From Candidatus Omnitrophota bacterium (GTDB lineage Bacteria > Omnitrophota > Gorgyraeia > Gygaellales > JAHJCI01): 38,304 nt of DNA. The number at the start of each line of letters is the position of its first letter. Within the stretch, counting starts at the first letter, position 1. The notes under the pieces are model-generated. The model ran no database searches. It saw only the letters and a list, made by a program, of their open reading frames with translations, and had not been told where the DNA came from. Location: positions 1 to 38,304 of the forward strand of contig JADHWR010000003.1 in assembly GCA_016783355.1 (NCBI GenBank), written 5' to 3'. A program made the position numbers and the translations under genes. Positions 1 through 12,800 of the stretch are shown here, one piece after another.

Positions 1-1
1 A

Positions 2-868
2 GCCGTTATAGCTACGCTGGTTATTCCTGAAGCACTGTGGATAAGCACGCCATTAATAGTAGTTGGTATTATCAACATCCTATCTTTGTTAACGATTGCA
101 CATTACATTTATACGTATCGTTCTTCTTTAGCCAGGCTTAACGATGTTTCTCTCTCGTTACCCCAAATTATGGTGCGTACCGCTACATTCGGTTTCCTCA
201 CTACGCTCTTTGGCCTATTCGTATTTGCTCAAGCGCCTACAGCAGTAACAACATTAGTGGGCATAGGTATTCTTGGAAGTTTATTGGGGGGTTTATATTT
301 CATACATACTACTCAATATAAGACTCCATGGTATCAACCGCTTAGGATTGGCGGCCTTTTAATCGGGGGCGGCCTGGCATATGGAGTAGTTGAGTTGATG
401 AAGGCGTTTGGATTCTCAATGGCCCAGATGAGCATTTTAGGAATTTCCAGCCAGGCGGCGTTCCTTACTCTTGGTATAGGCATGCTTATTGGTGCGGTAG
501 TGTTGTGGAAAATACTGCTCCCGTTAGTAAAGACGATCAATCCCCAAAGAGGAGTAGTAAGAAATAGCACTACTGTTATATGTATGTTATTCAGGATTAT
601 TCTACCGCAATTGCCGCGCATAGCATTTGTATCCCTGGCATTTTGGGGTATAGGTAAATTACTGATGAATTCAGGCCTTTCTTTGAGCCTGCTTTCTACT
701 TTGATGACGCCGCAAGTGCTAACAATAGCGATTCCGATTGCAGCCGTTGTCGCAGGAACCGTACTTGCGGGAATATTGGTAAATGCAAAGAGGACAGGAC
801 TTGTTTTAGCCTCCGGTGTTGGAGGAGTTGTGGGTGTAAGTATGCTTAGCGGAAGTGTCAATGCACAG
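2..868 (+). other. Membrane block A (about 7 transmembrane segments)
   Basis: Residues 1-289 of the window are dominated by hydrophobic helices of 18-25 residues separated by short polar loops, for example around 30-105, 165-285, 340-415, 445-530, 605-665, 705-780 and 795-850. The last one ends in a small-residue stretch reading SGSVNAQ, which looks like a signal-peptidase-type site, followed at once by a soluble charged region. This suggests the chain leaves the membrane here towards the outside. The block has no motif of a transporter family that I recognise. It is cut by the window edge, so the segment count is a minimum. Confidence 0.75.
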
Positions 869-3800
869 GTTGCAAGTGTTGGTCATAACCAGAACGCAGT
901 TGAGCAACTTATGAAGAAATACGAACAAGAGGAAATAAGCGATAGAGATGTTTGGATGGTGAAAACTGTGTTACGGGAAGCCTTGGCAACCGAAATTGCG
1001 AATCGGAGCACTATGGAGAAGGGGGAAGAACAACAGATACAAGAAAATAGAGCAAGAGCAGAGAGAATTACGGATGTTCTTACTCAATTAGAGATTGAAG
1101 AGCATAGAGAGGTAATTAAGAGAAAGAGAGTAGAGATAGGACATCAACTAAAGAAAGGAACTATAAATGCGGAATTGGCAGAGGTAAAGCTGGCGTATTT
1201 AGACGCACAGATAGCGTTATTGCAGATTAAAGAGAAAATTGCACAGGCGCAGAGGAATTCTGTGGCAGACAATACCAATGATTCCAAAGCGGATAATAGC
1301 GATAAACTCGCCCAATTATTTAAAGATAAAGCTGATATAGAGAAGAAGGCGGAGGAACTATTTGCTCAAATAAGATTGGCGGAGATTAAAGAATACGAAA
1401 ATCCAGGGAAGGTTAAGTTAACGCATTGGAATATCTGGATGAAGCGTGCAGCAGTTGATAGAATCCAGGCGCTCTTAGAAGAAGCAGGATACTGCTATTC
1501 CCAAACAAAAATGACATTTAAAGATGCCGTTTATGTATTTAGGTTAATAAATGGTTCAAAAATCCCGGATGCTTGGATTACAGGAGATTTTGAGAGACTA
1601 AGACAAGAGTTGATTGATAAATATGAAGGTAAAACGGGTCGTCACATAGCGAAGAGGAAAGTATTTCTTAATGTTATTTTTTCTAACAAAGAACTGAAGA
1701 AAATTTATTTTGATGAAACCTTAAGAGAATTAGCAGGGGAAAGGGGAGTAGATTATGAGGAGTTGCTTGGAACAATTGCGTTAGCGTTTAATCCTTGGGG
1801 AATATTTGGTTTTGCTGGAGAGGTCGGTCTTCAAAGAATCGATCCTCAGAGGATAAAAGAACTTTTAGAATACGTTTTGTCAGATGAGTTTCAGGACAAT
1901 GCTAACCAAATCGAAAAACAACCAGTTCTAACAACAATGAAGAATTTTGAAAAGAAAGAGCAAAGCACTAAATTAATTAGGAAATTTGATAAATTTAAGG
2001 AAACTTTGATATATAGAGAAGGAATAAAAGTTTATCTCCTTGATGAGATACCCGCTCAATGGGCCGGGATAGACACAATTGCCAGTGAAGGGAAAGTGGA
2101 AGCCATCGCGTTTAGTGAAGATATCAAATGTAAACTTCTTTCCGGAGGTTTTGAAGAAGTTAAAAACTTTGAGACGCCAAGTATTTTAATAAATAGAAAA
2201 GATTGGCAGATGCTTTCGAAAGTTTACAAAGAAGCCTTGATTATCCATGAGTCCGCGCATCTTGAGGAATTTGGAATAATAAGGAAACTGCCTTCAAACG
2301 AACTTTCTGTGTGGTTTTCTGTAATAAGGGATTATTTAGAGGGAGACCTTAAAGGCAGGATTAAGGAGGAAGTCGCCCAGAAACGCATAAGTTATACAGA
2401 ATTCATTGGCCGCATAAGTGCAGAATCGTTTCGTTCTTTCATAACAAATGATTTTATTCCCGACTATCTAACAGAGTCATTAAGTAATATGAATAGTGAT
2501 TTAACTTTGGGAGAGGCCCTCTATGATTTAGAAAAGAATGATAAAAAGACCTATAATCTGTTGAAAGAGCAGATAGATATGGAATATATTAGCCGCCGCT
2601 ATAGAGCCTTAACCGCCGGGTTAGCTCCCTATTTCGCCTATTCAGAATTATGGGCCAGGTATAATGAGTTTAGGTTTTTGCAGAATAATGGTGTAAATTT
2701 TGATGAGTGGTTTAGCCGCCTGAATGTTAAGTTTGATGAAAAAGATGAAGGAGCGCAGAGAAATTATGAACATCTGCGTTTTCAAATGGAACACCTTTGG
2801 GGTGTTGCCGCCAGGCACGATATCCGCGCCATATTTAATGGCAAATTAGAAACAATAAGAAAGGAACAGCAAAGAAAAGTGGCTATTTTTGAAAAAATTA
2901 TTAAAGGGGCGGAGCTGATTACAACCTCTGATCAGGCAATTTCAGTAAAAAATTTAATCTTTAACAATACGTTTGCCGCAAAAGAGCAGTTGGGAATGCG
3001 GGGGATCAAGGTTGAGGGTGATGAAAACAGTTTTCTCATGAAGTCGAAGCCCGGCAACGAATTCTTATTCTTTTTCTCCTCGGACAGAAAAGGTAAGCCG
3101 CTTACTTCAGAAAGAATAAGAATAAGTCCCGACAAAAAGACTCTTTTGGTTCTTGAAGGTAATGAAGTCATTGTTTTAAGGCGCGGTAGTATGACTCAGT
3201 GGACTGAGGAGCCGTTAAAAGAGAAATCCGAAAAACAAAAGACAACTGCTCAGCCCGAAACTAATGCAACAGGTAATAAAAATTCTGGCCAATTAAAGGC
3301 GACATTGAACAAACAAAATTTAGAGAAGAAAGAGAAAACAGAAAGGATAGCTCTTCAGACGAAAGATGGTGAGGAAAATATAGAAGTTAAGTCTTCCAAG
3401 CAAAGCCGTGCCCCTCCGGCTGATAAATGGCTTAGCCTTAAGATTAGATTTGCGCAATTTAAGGATTCCTTATTTTCTTTATTCTCACCAGTTTCTGCTC
3501 TTGCCCAAGAGCCGCCAAAACAACTTACCCAGCCAAAAGCTGCAATCGTAGAAATATTAGATACCACAAAACAGGCAACACATATTGTTTGCAGAGGCGA
3601 TAGTTTGTGGAAAATAGCCGAAAACTACCTAAAGGATCCTTTTAAATATAAAAAGATTGCCGGGGATAACAATATTGATTTAATCAATAAGATAAGAAAA
3701 GACGGTTCCCCGTATGTTTATGCGTTTATTAAGCCCGGGCAAAAAATTCTCATTTCTTTACCTGTAAGCGGAGCTATATTTCAAACAGTGACGAAGCCTG

Positions 3801-6800
3801 AAAAGAGTGTAGGTGCAGAAAAGGCTTCTGCTGAGGAGCAAAAGAAGGTCATTGTTGAGTCTCGTGGCCATTATAGAGAGCCTACCGTAACCGAACCGAG
3901 ATATCACGGCGATAAAGAGGCGGCTTTAAGAGATATTGAGGCAAAAGAACGCTGGTTGGAAGTTTGGAAAGATTTATGGTTAAATCCGGACGACTCATTA
4001 TTTAAGATATTGTCTATAAGTAAGGATACAATGTATGCGCCGATAAAAGAGTTTAAATCTACAAAGCAGTTTATTGATTTTATTCATCGGCGCGATACAA
4101 AAGTAAGAGCATATGCCGGCCCGTATATGAGGGGCCCTGTAGATATATCTCAAATAGAGAATTGGCGCCAGATTACAAATTCGCAGGAATTAGAAGAAGC
4201 ATACAAAGCCAGAATGCATACTTATATCTTATTAGAAGGAAGAGAAAATGGGTGCATCATTAAAGGCGTGCTTGAGGCCGGGATTAAAGCAGCTAAGGAG
4301 TCAACGCGGCTTGCAGAGCTTTATTATAATGACTATAAGTTTAAATTTGGTATTAAAAAAGTTCTTCGTATCAATAATCCTCTTGAGCAGGCAAAGGCAA
4401 TCGAGAAGTTATTCAAAATAAAAGTATCTGTAGGGAAGCAGCCTTATGCCGGCGCAAGAGTTAAAAGGAATGAGCTTAGCAATATCATAGAGGTTACAGA
4501 ATTTTATCGGGACGATGATTTTAAACTTAAGATTAATAAAGAGCTTGACAGAGTAGAAATTTCGCTTAACGGTAGGCCGCTTAAATATTGGCCGTTTGAC
4601 AGAACAGATGCAATGTTTATACTTAGCGAAAAGCTGGCTGAAGAGATTGAACGCGAGAAAGGCGTTAAAGCAGGCAGGGATTTTATGGGTGATTACTATG
4701 ATAAGAACGAGAAGAACCCTCTGGGAAGAGGAGAAATTATTCTCGGTTACAATTATTTGCAGGCGCGGTCTACGGAAGCGGGCATTGCAGGCCTTATCAA
4801 TAAATTAGAAAAAGATTCTACCATAAGATATCAGGATTATTTGGGGAAGAAAAAATGGCTTGAGCTAATTCTTGCCCCAGTCAATATTATCTTGGGAATG
4901 AGTGGCAGTTGGCTGCCGATAAGCCCGGCTGCGCGGTTAATATTTAACCTTTATCAGAATAAGGCTACTAAAGGGTTAGTTGCCGCGCCGCCTACAAGAG
5001 AAGAGAGGCAGGAATTTTTTGCAAAATTTTACCTTATTAGAAAGGCGGAGCAAAAAGCGGGCAAGGCCTTTAAAGATGAGGAATTAGACTCCGCTGAGCA
5101 GGAAGTTGCGTTGAAATGGAAGAATATGTCCGCAGAAGCTCGTAGGCAGTATGCTGATTGGGTTCAAGAACAACTTTCTTATCACTTTACCGAAGAAGAC
5201 GCCAAAAAACTCTTTAATTATATAGAAGGAAGAAAGAAAGAAGCAACCGCACTATTCATCCTTGATATGGTTGATTTGACCGCGGATATTGCCGGCGCTG
5301 CCCTTGGCCGTTCAACAAGAGAAGAGGTTCTTAGAGAACATGACGGCGAGTGGTTGAAATACTACGAGAGCAGGAATAAAGATTTAGTAGATATTCTCTG
5401 TTCAAGGTATTTCTCTTTAACCGGCGAGCTTAACCTTCCTCAGATTATCTCTCTTCTTGTGGAAGGAAGCGGGCTTAATACCTGGACGATAGACCAGCTT
5501 GGCAACAAAGAATTTTTAGAGCAGGTGTTTAGCATTTTAGGGGTTACCATCGACTCAAAGAGCGGTTATAACGCGCTTTATAAGGCTTTTGCTTCTCCTG
5601 AGAAGGCATGGGATAAACCGTTTAAAAACGCGCCCGGCCGGCTAAAGTTCAACTTCTATCTTTTCGGATTCCCTCTCAATATATTTGCTGAGGAAAAATT
5701 CGTAGAAAAAACTATAGCGGCTATGGATGGTTATGCTTATGAAGTAAAAGAAGGTTTTTTCACAAACCAGGTTATTGAGTATACACGGGAGGAATTTTCA
5801 GGATTGCAAAGAGTTCCTGTTGGTAAAATTGTAGAATTAAATAGAGATGGAAAGCTTAAATTTGAGCTCCCCATTTATCTTGTTATAGAAGAAGAACCTA
5901 ATGGTGCAAGAAGTTATCGTGTAGTTACGTTGGGTAAGAAAGGTATCCGCGATATGCACTATGATGTTAAACAGGATATGATACGCTATGAAGGCTTGGA
6001 GAAGGCAATGCAGGAAGGCGGTTATGTTAAGTTTACCTCTTCTCTGGGAGGGACATATAAACAATGGATTGGCGAGTATGGGCTTTTCCTTTCTCATGAC
6101 TGGGAAAGCAGGATATTCCGCGCCAGTATGTATACATGGGATGCGATGTTAAATACGCACCGTTCTTTACTTGCAGGTGATATGGAAAGAGCAAGGAAAT
6201 TACTTACTTTCTATGAGGATTTTATTAAAACGCAGATGAAGGCAACCAAGATATTTAGGGGGGTCCCGGCAGCTTTTGACGCTTTCCGCGGTATGCCTGT
6301 TGAAGAGGCTAATATTATGGCTGCGGCAATGTATGGTTTGGAAATAATGTTTTATACGAAAAAGGCCGGTGACAACCAATTTAACTACTTACTTAAAGAT
6401 ATAGCCGAATGGTTAGAAGATATACAAGATACATCAAAAAGCGGCGGCCTGAAACAGTCACCGCGCCTTAAGAGGCAGTTCAGTGAACCTAATGCTATTG
6501 TTTTTGCTTTTTTTAAGAATTACGCCCGTTACTATGGCGACAGAAAAGCGGCAAAAAGAGCCGGGAAAATAGAGGGCTGGTTAAAAGAAAATATGTGGAA
6601 TGACTCTAAGGGTTTGATAAAACAGGAAGAAGACACTTCAAAGGTATCTTGTGATGCTCAAAGCCGCTGGATTCTTGCCGATATAGACTTTTTCTTTGAT
6701 AAAGAAAGAGGCCTGGGCATGTCCGCGGATGAATTCTGGGAATATCTTAAGAGGGTTGAAAATGAATTTTCTGTAAGCGTAGACTACATGAAGAGAGACG

Positions 6801-9800
6801 GAAGCCATACAGAAGTAAAACTTTTTGACCTTGCAAACAAAGAAACCGCTTACCAAAAGAGGGGTTTGGATAATCAGGATAAAGCAATTCGTATGGGGTT
6901 TCCTGAAGTTACCGCCGAAATGGTGATGGCTTATAATCTGGCAGCCGAAAAATTTTCTTCTTTTAATAGAGAGGGCCTTACATATCTGGCCTTAGCAAAA
7001 GCTAACTTTTACACTAAGGAGTTGGATAAAGCAAAGTTTAAGCATACCTGGCGTCAGGCGACATTGCCCGGGACTGACACAAGTTTTGGCTGGTACACGC
7101 CGTTAGGATTCAGCTCTATAGCTTCAGCCTTACAGATAGATATTACTGCTGCAGGTGATAATATTTTGACTACGGAAGATGAGTCGACTAATACTCTTGA
7201 ATCTGTTGCCAGGCCAAAGAGGGCCTTAGAAGAAGATGAAGCAAGGTTTCCCATGGTAATTAGCGGGCCTGAGAAAAGAGCAAAAGAAAAAGAATTGTTT
7301 TTCAGTTTAGTGCAAAGAGAACTTTTAAGAGAGAGAAGCCGTTCAGGTATAATTACTTCTTCCGAAACAGAGTTGCTTAATGAGCTTGAAAAAATACCGG
7401 AAAGATTGATTTATTATGATAAGTACGATGGCAACCAGTTTATTTATGAAAACAAAGAGGGTAAGCAGGTACGTGTTGTTTTTATGTATTCAAGCCGGGA
7501 GATAGAACAAGGCTATTGCAGGACTATCCAGGAGTTTGAGGATGCTATGCGCCTTGCCCGGGGGTATAAGGAAGAAGGTGCTGTTTCGTTTAGGGAGATT
7601 CGGCAAGTAGACGGTAAAAAAGAAGCGTATCTTCCTATCCAAAATCAGCAGGGTTATATTATTCGCCAGGGAGCCGAAAAGGTAAAGGAAGTATTAGATG
7701 CAATAGCCCGCCTGCCGCAAACCAAGCGCAGCCTTATATTAAACAAAGAGTTTACAAACTTTATGCTTAATATTGATGCTGATGGCGATGGAGTTCAGGA
7801 AGAAGTCTTAGCCACAGTTTACTTTCCGCTTGAAGGTAGATGCGTTAGCGAATGGCAAAGCCCTCTTGGCGGGCCCGCGCAGATACGCGTATTCGAAAAC
7901 GGTTTGCTGCGTGAATCAAGAACAGACCGCGAGATTATTCGTTATCACTATGGTAAATATAGAAAAGAATTGCGCACTGAAACTTTTAAAAATGTATCCG
8001 GGGACCGCAACAATCCGCAGTCGGGTGAAGAAATCGGCAGGTCATTCTCGAAAGAAATTTACTTATTCGACCCTGCAAGGATTGAGTTCACTCTTAACCG
8101 GCTTCACAAGCCCAATCTTGTTAAATGGGAATTTGATGCGCCTACAGACATGTGGTTGCTAAAAACATACGGGTTATTTTCTCTTCCTGTCGAGATATTT
8201 AACCAATATAGAGATGTTATAGAGTCTACCAGGTATGATGAATTCGGTGTTATTCAGGAAACTAAAGTTTATCGAAATAAAGGCAATTTTGATAAGCCGA
8301 TTAAAGCAAATGAACCTTGTGCAGAAGAGAAATTGGACAAATGGGATAAAAAGAAGAGAACAATGGTCTTTTCGCGCTTAAATCTTGAGAAGGATACTGA
8401 AAGAAAGATTAGCAGAGATTTGGCGCGCAAAGGCCGCACAAAAGTTACAACCTTTGGTGAAGAAACCCACTACAGCATCTATGAAAATAGTTTTTGTCTC
8501 GGACGCATTCCCAGAAAAATAGTAACCAGAGACAAAGATTCGAGAGAATTGCTTAAAATATTTACAGCCGAGAGTTACGATAAAAATCGTCATATATTAA
8601 GAGGTGCGGAGATAGATTATGGCCAGGGTGGCGTGCGCAGAAATGTGGCTTACGATATTCGCTGGGATGGGCCGATAAGAATTAGTAGTGAAGACGGCAA
8701 CTGGAATACGGAAATTAGTTATAATCGAGAAGAAACAAAATCGGCAGCTACCACATATTATAAGAATAAGCCGGTAGTTACATCAGATGCTGTTTATAGC
8801 CGGAAGGATAAACAATGGATAAAAACGGATAAATATTGGTTTGATTATAATAAAAAAGAATGTCTATTGACTAAAGAAAATAATCTAACATTCTATGGGA
8901 GATTAATAAAGGGAATTACTCTTTGGCCGGACGGAATATGGCAAAAATATGTTCCTGAGTATTATCACGGGATAGAAAATTCCGGTAAAGGCTATAGACA
9001 TGAGCCTATAAGTTCTTGCTGGGTGCCCGAATATAATTACAGAAAGTATAGATGGAACAACGGCTATTTAAGCAGAGAGAAAGAGCATTTACTTAAAGGA
9101 AAGAAGATTACAACAGAAATTCTTGATTCTCAGGGCCGGCCGGAAAAAGAAATTGATTTAGAAGAAACATTACTTAACACCGAAAAAGAAGAAATTGGAA
9201 AAGTGAGACGGGAAACATCACTGATATACGATGGTTCCGCAAAATTAGATTGTCCTTTTATCGCCGGAACCGGAAAAACAGATCTAATTGTAGTTATTGG
9301 TGATACGCAACACGTAATTCATTTTACAGAATCCAAGGCAGAAGAATTCAATAATGGAATTCTTACTTTGAAACTAACTGAGCTTTTAAGACATTTTAGC
9401 TGGTATGAACGAAAGGATATCTCCCGGCGCAGTAGAGATGTAGATAATTACCGCTATTTTATAAATGATTGTGGCAATAGAATCGAACGTAGAACCCAAT
9501 ATGAATATAAGGCTAAATTAGCCAAAAGTGCTAAATTTCCCCTTGGCTTTTATGATGTTCCCGCTGCTTCCCAAGTAATAATTACTTACCCTGATGGTAC
9601 TTTTGAGTTGTATAAATCATCTAAGGCAGTTGATTATAATCCTTTAACAGGAAAGCTCATAGCTCAGATAAGTAACCATTTCCGGTATCTTACTACACAG
9701 GAAGTTAAAAATAACCTTGACCAGCTAACAGGTATTATTGATGGGTATTTAAATAAAGAAGGTAAGTTTGTACCGGAAGAGAGAAGAACTATTGAATATA

Positions 9801-12800
9801 AAGGAGCTTTAGGGGCTTTGGATATTCCTATTTTAACACTCTCACAGCCCGTAAGTTTTTACCCCAATGATCCTATAAAGAAAATAGGCGGAAAATCCTG
9901 GCCGGTGGATATTAATGGTAAACCTTTGGATATTAACAGTGTAGATATGAGTAATGTTTTTGACAAAAGGGGCAGGATTAGATATCGCGGTGAAGATACT
10001 TATAGCTGGGTTAAGCCGCAGGAAAATAAATCTTATCGTGCGCAAATTGAGACCTTTACTTATCAAGAAATAAAGAATAATATCGGTAATCCTGAAGAGA
10101 TATTGGCCGGATATATTGATGAAAAAGGTATTTTCAGAACAATTTCAAATCTTAATTTATTCTATGAATACGGCAGGACAAAAGGTGACGGCTTATACGG
10201 ACAAGTCGATACTCCGCAGTGGAGCTGTAGATTAGTCTTTGATGAGCAGGACAATAAATATATCTTTGCTATGGCTAATTTAACTCACCTGGATAAAACT
10301 AGCGGCAATCTCAACTTTAAGATAAAGAAAGGATTAGAGTTTAAAGACGGTAAACTTTATTCAAGAAATAAGTTGACCTATGAATCTTTAGAAGCATTGC
10401 ATAAAAAGTTACCATATTTTAAAACTGTAGTTTCTTATGATGAAACCCAGGATAATATCGGCAGAGCTATAATCAGAAAAGACGGATTCTTGGCAATAGA
10501 CAAAGCTACCGGCTTTAACAAAGGCAACCCCAGATGGGTAAATTTCTCCCGCTATCCGCAATATAAGTACATCCCTTTTAGTTTGGGAAGCTATACTTAT
10601 AAATGGAATAAAGAAAACGGCGTTGATTCCGACAAATACCGCACCAAATCCAAATTCTTTAGCTTTGGTGAGCCCTACATTGCGGATTGGAGGCAGAGCG
10701 AGTGGATAGCTCATAAATACATGCTGGGATTTTCTACCTTTGAACATAGGCCGGCAATAATTTTAGGAAGCGAAGATTCGCGTATGGGTAAAGAAGGCCT
10801 CAGAAAGGGGCTCTATGATTTAAGAGGTGGATGGCCTTATGAGGAAAAATATGAAGAAAATGTATCTGTATTTGTTAAGCCCCTTGTTGATGATGCGAAG
10901 ATAATTACTTATGATGTAGAATTTCCATTTTACTCTAAACCTGTGATTATCCAAAATGGTAAAGGGGGTATAATCGAGAAAGTAAAGAATATTCAGTTGT
11001 TATATATAGAAAAAGATGGCGGCATCATTCCCATTATTAAGCAAAGATATACTAAGAGGAATTCTTGGCTTGGATGGATGGGATATTGGGAGGAAGATAT
11101 AAGGTATATAAATTCCAATACCGGTTTACCTGCCAGAGCGCCATTAGATTTTTCAGAAAATGATGGCTTTATACACAACGATAGTAACACAATTTCCCGT
11201 TTGCCTGGCATACTTTGGAAAACCGGGATTATTTCAATTGTAGGAATATTCTTAACTAGCTTGTTACTTATTCCTCAACTGCTAAGAGCAATTTCTTCTT
11301 TAGCCCGAAAAATAAAAGCGAGAAAAACTGTAGGGGGAGTGCAGAAATTGTTTGATGATGAACTTTGGGAGTTGGCAGAAGAACGCAGAACACTTAAGGT
11401 TTTGGGTGCAATGGCGCTTAAAGCGAAGAAAGGCGGCACCAGAGAAGTTAGATTACTAAAAAGAATTAAGGGAGTAACAGAGAAAATATTCTTAAGCGAT
11501 GGCCCTGTAGAAGTAAACTTTATAATGAGCCTGAGGGTTCTTTATCCTCTGGTGATGGAATGGAGAAGGTTAGAGAAAAAATTAACAGAAGGTCAACTTT
11601 TAGGTGATAACGACGAATGGTTAAACGGACTTGATGAATTTGCCAACATAATTGCTTATTATATGAGATGGGTGATAAAACAGGGCAAAAAAGACAGCCT
11701 TGTTACAGAAGATGGTAACCATATCTGGTCAAGGCTTGAGATGCATATTGGAGAGTTAGTTGAATTATTGCGGAAATTATTATTAGAATACAAGGCAGCC
11801 GAAGACAAAACAGTAAGAGATGGAATAAGTAAGCAGATAAAGGCTTTATTGGGAGAGAAAGGAATTCAGCCTAGGACAGACGACCAAAATAATCCAGAAC
11901 CCATTAGCATTAACAACCCGGATATCTCTGCTGATGGCAGAGTGTTGCATAGAAGAATACTTGAAGATTTCATGCAAGGGATTATTGATTTTGAGGAGTT
12001 TTCTGGTTGTTCTGTACTTAGCAGTTTAGTAGTTGAATTAAAACAATTAAATGATGAGTACAAAGAAGCCAAGAAAGCGGAAAACAAAGACAAAATGGGA
12101 TCCCTTAAACTTATTATGGCAGAAAAAATCAGAACTACTTCTTTCTCCGGCACTTTACTGGATGCTATTGCTTCCGACTTGGCTCAAAAGATGAAAGAAA
12201 AAGGTAACGATAAGGATCCATCTTTAGTGGCTGAAGTAAACAACGATTTGGAAAAGGTAAAAATACTCATAGGCAGTTTATTGAATATAAAAGAAGGGCA
12301 AATTAATTCGGTAATAGACTCCTACAAAGCTTTCAAGAAAAGAGAAGGTTTAGATATCTATCCTATTTGGGAATATATTATTGAAGCAGCCCGCATGCTT
12401 CCACATATGTTACTTGCCGGCATAGCAACCATTGCTGCCTTTAATTACTTAGGGGGTGGCGCTTCATTATTTAAGTTCTTCTCATCTTTACCTTATCTAA
12501 TCAATATGCATCTTTTGAATATTCATATTTTAGCGATAGGAGCTGGACTTATTGCTTTAGGAATAATTTTTGAAGCAACTGCCCGCATATTTAAGTCTAA
12601 ACAGTATGGAGATAATAAGTATACTTTCAAGACTAATGATAATCCTTTATTAAGACCTTTCTTCTACAAAGCTGCCTCACTCACTTTAAGAGCATTAGGT
12701 CTTATCGGGTTATTTATAGCCCTCTTTGGTCTTCCTTATGTTTCATTCACTGTGTCTCAAAAAGCTCTTATCTGGCTGATTGGCTCAGTAATTGGATTAG

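Noticed and set aside
334..861. A 175-codon open frame on the minus strand
   Set aside because: It overlaps membrane block A; the opposite strand of hydrophobic, T-rich codons commonly stays open. It has no family features and the + strand frame is clearly coding.
1148..1261. TolC-type outer membrane channel repeat
   Set aside because: Only a faint heptad resemblance; no beta-barrel half or conserved TolC motifs are present, so it is called only a coiled coil.
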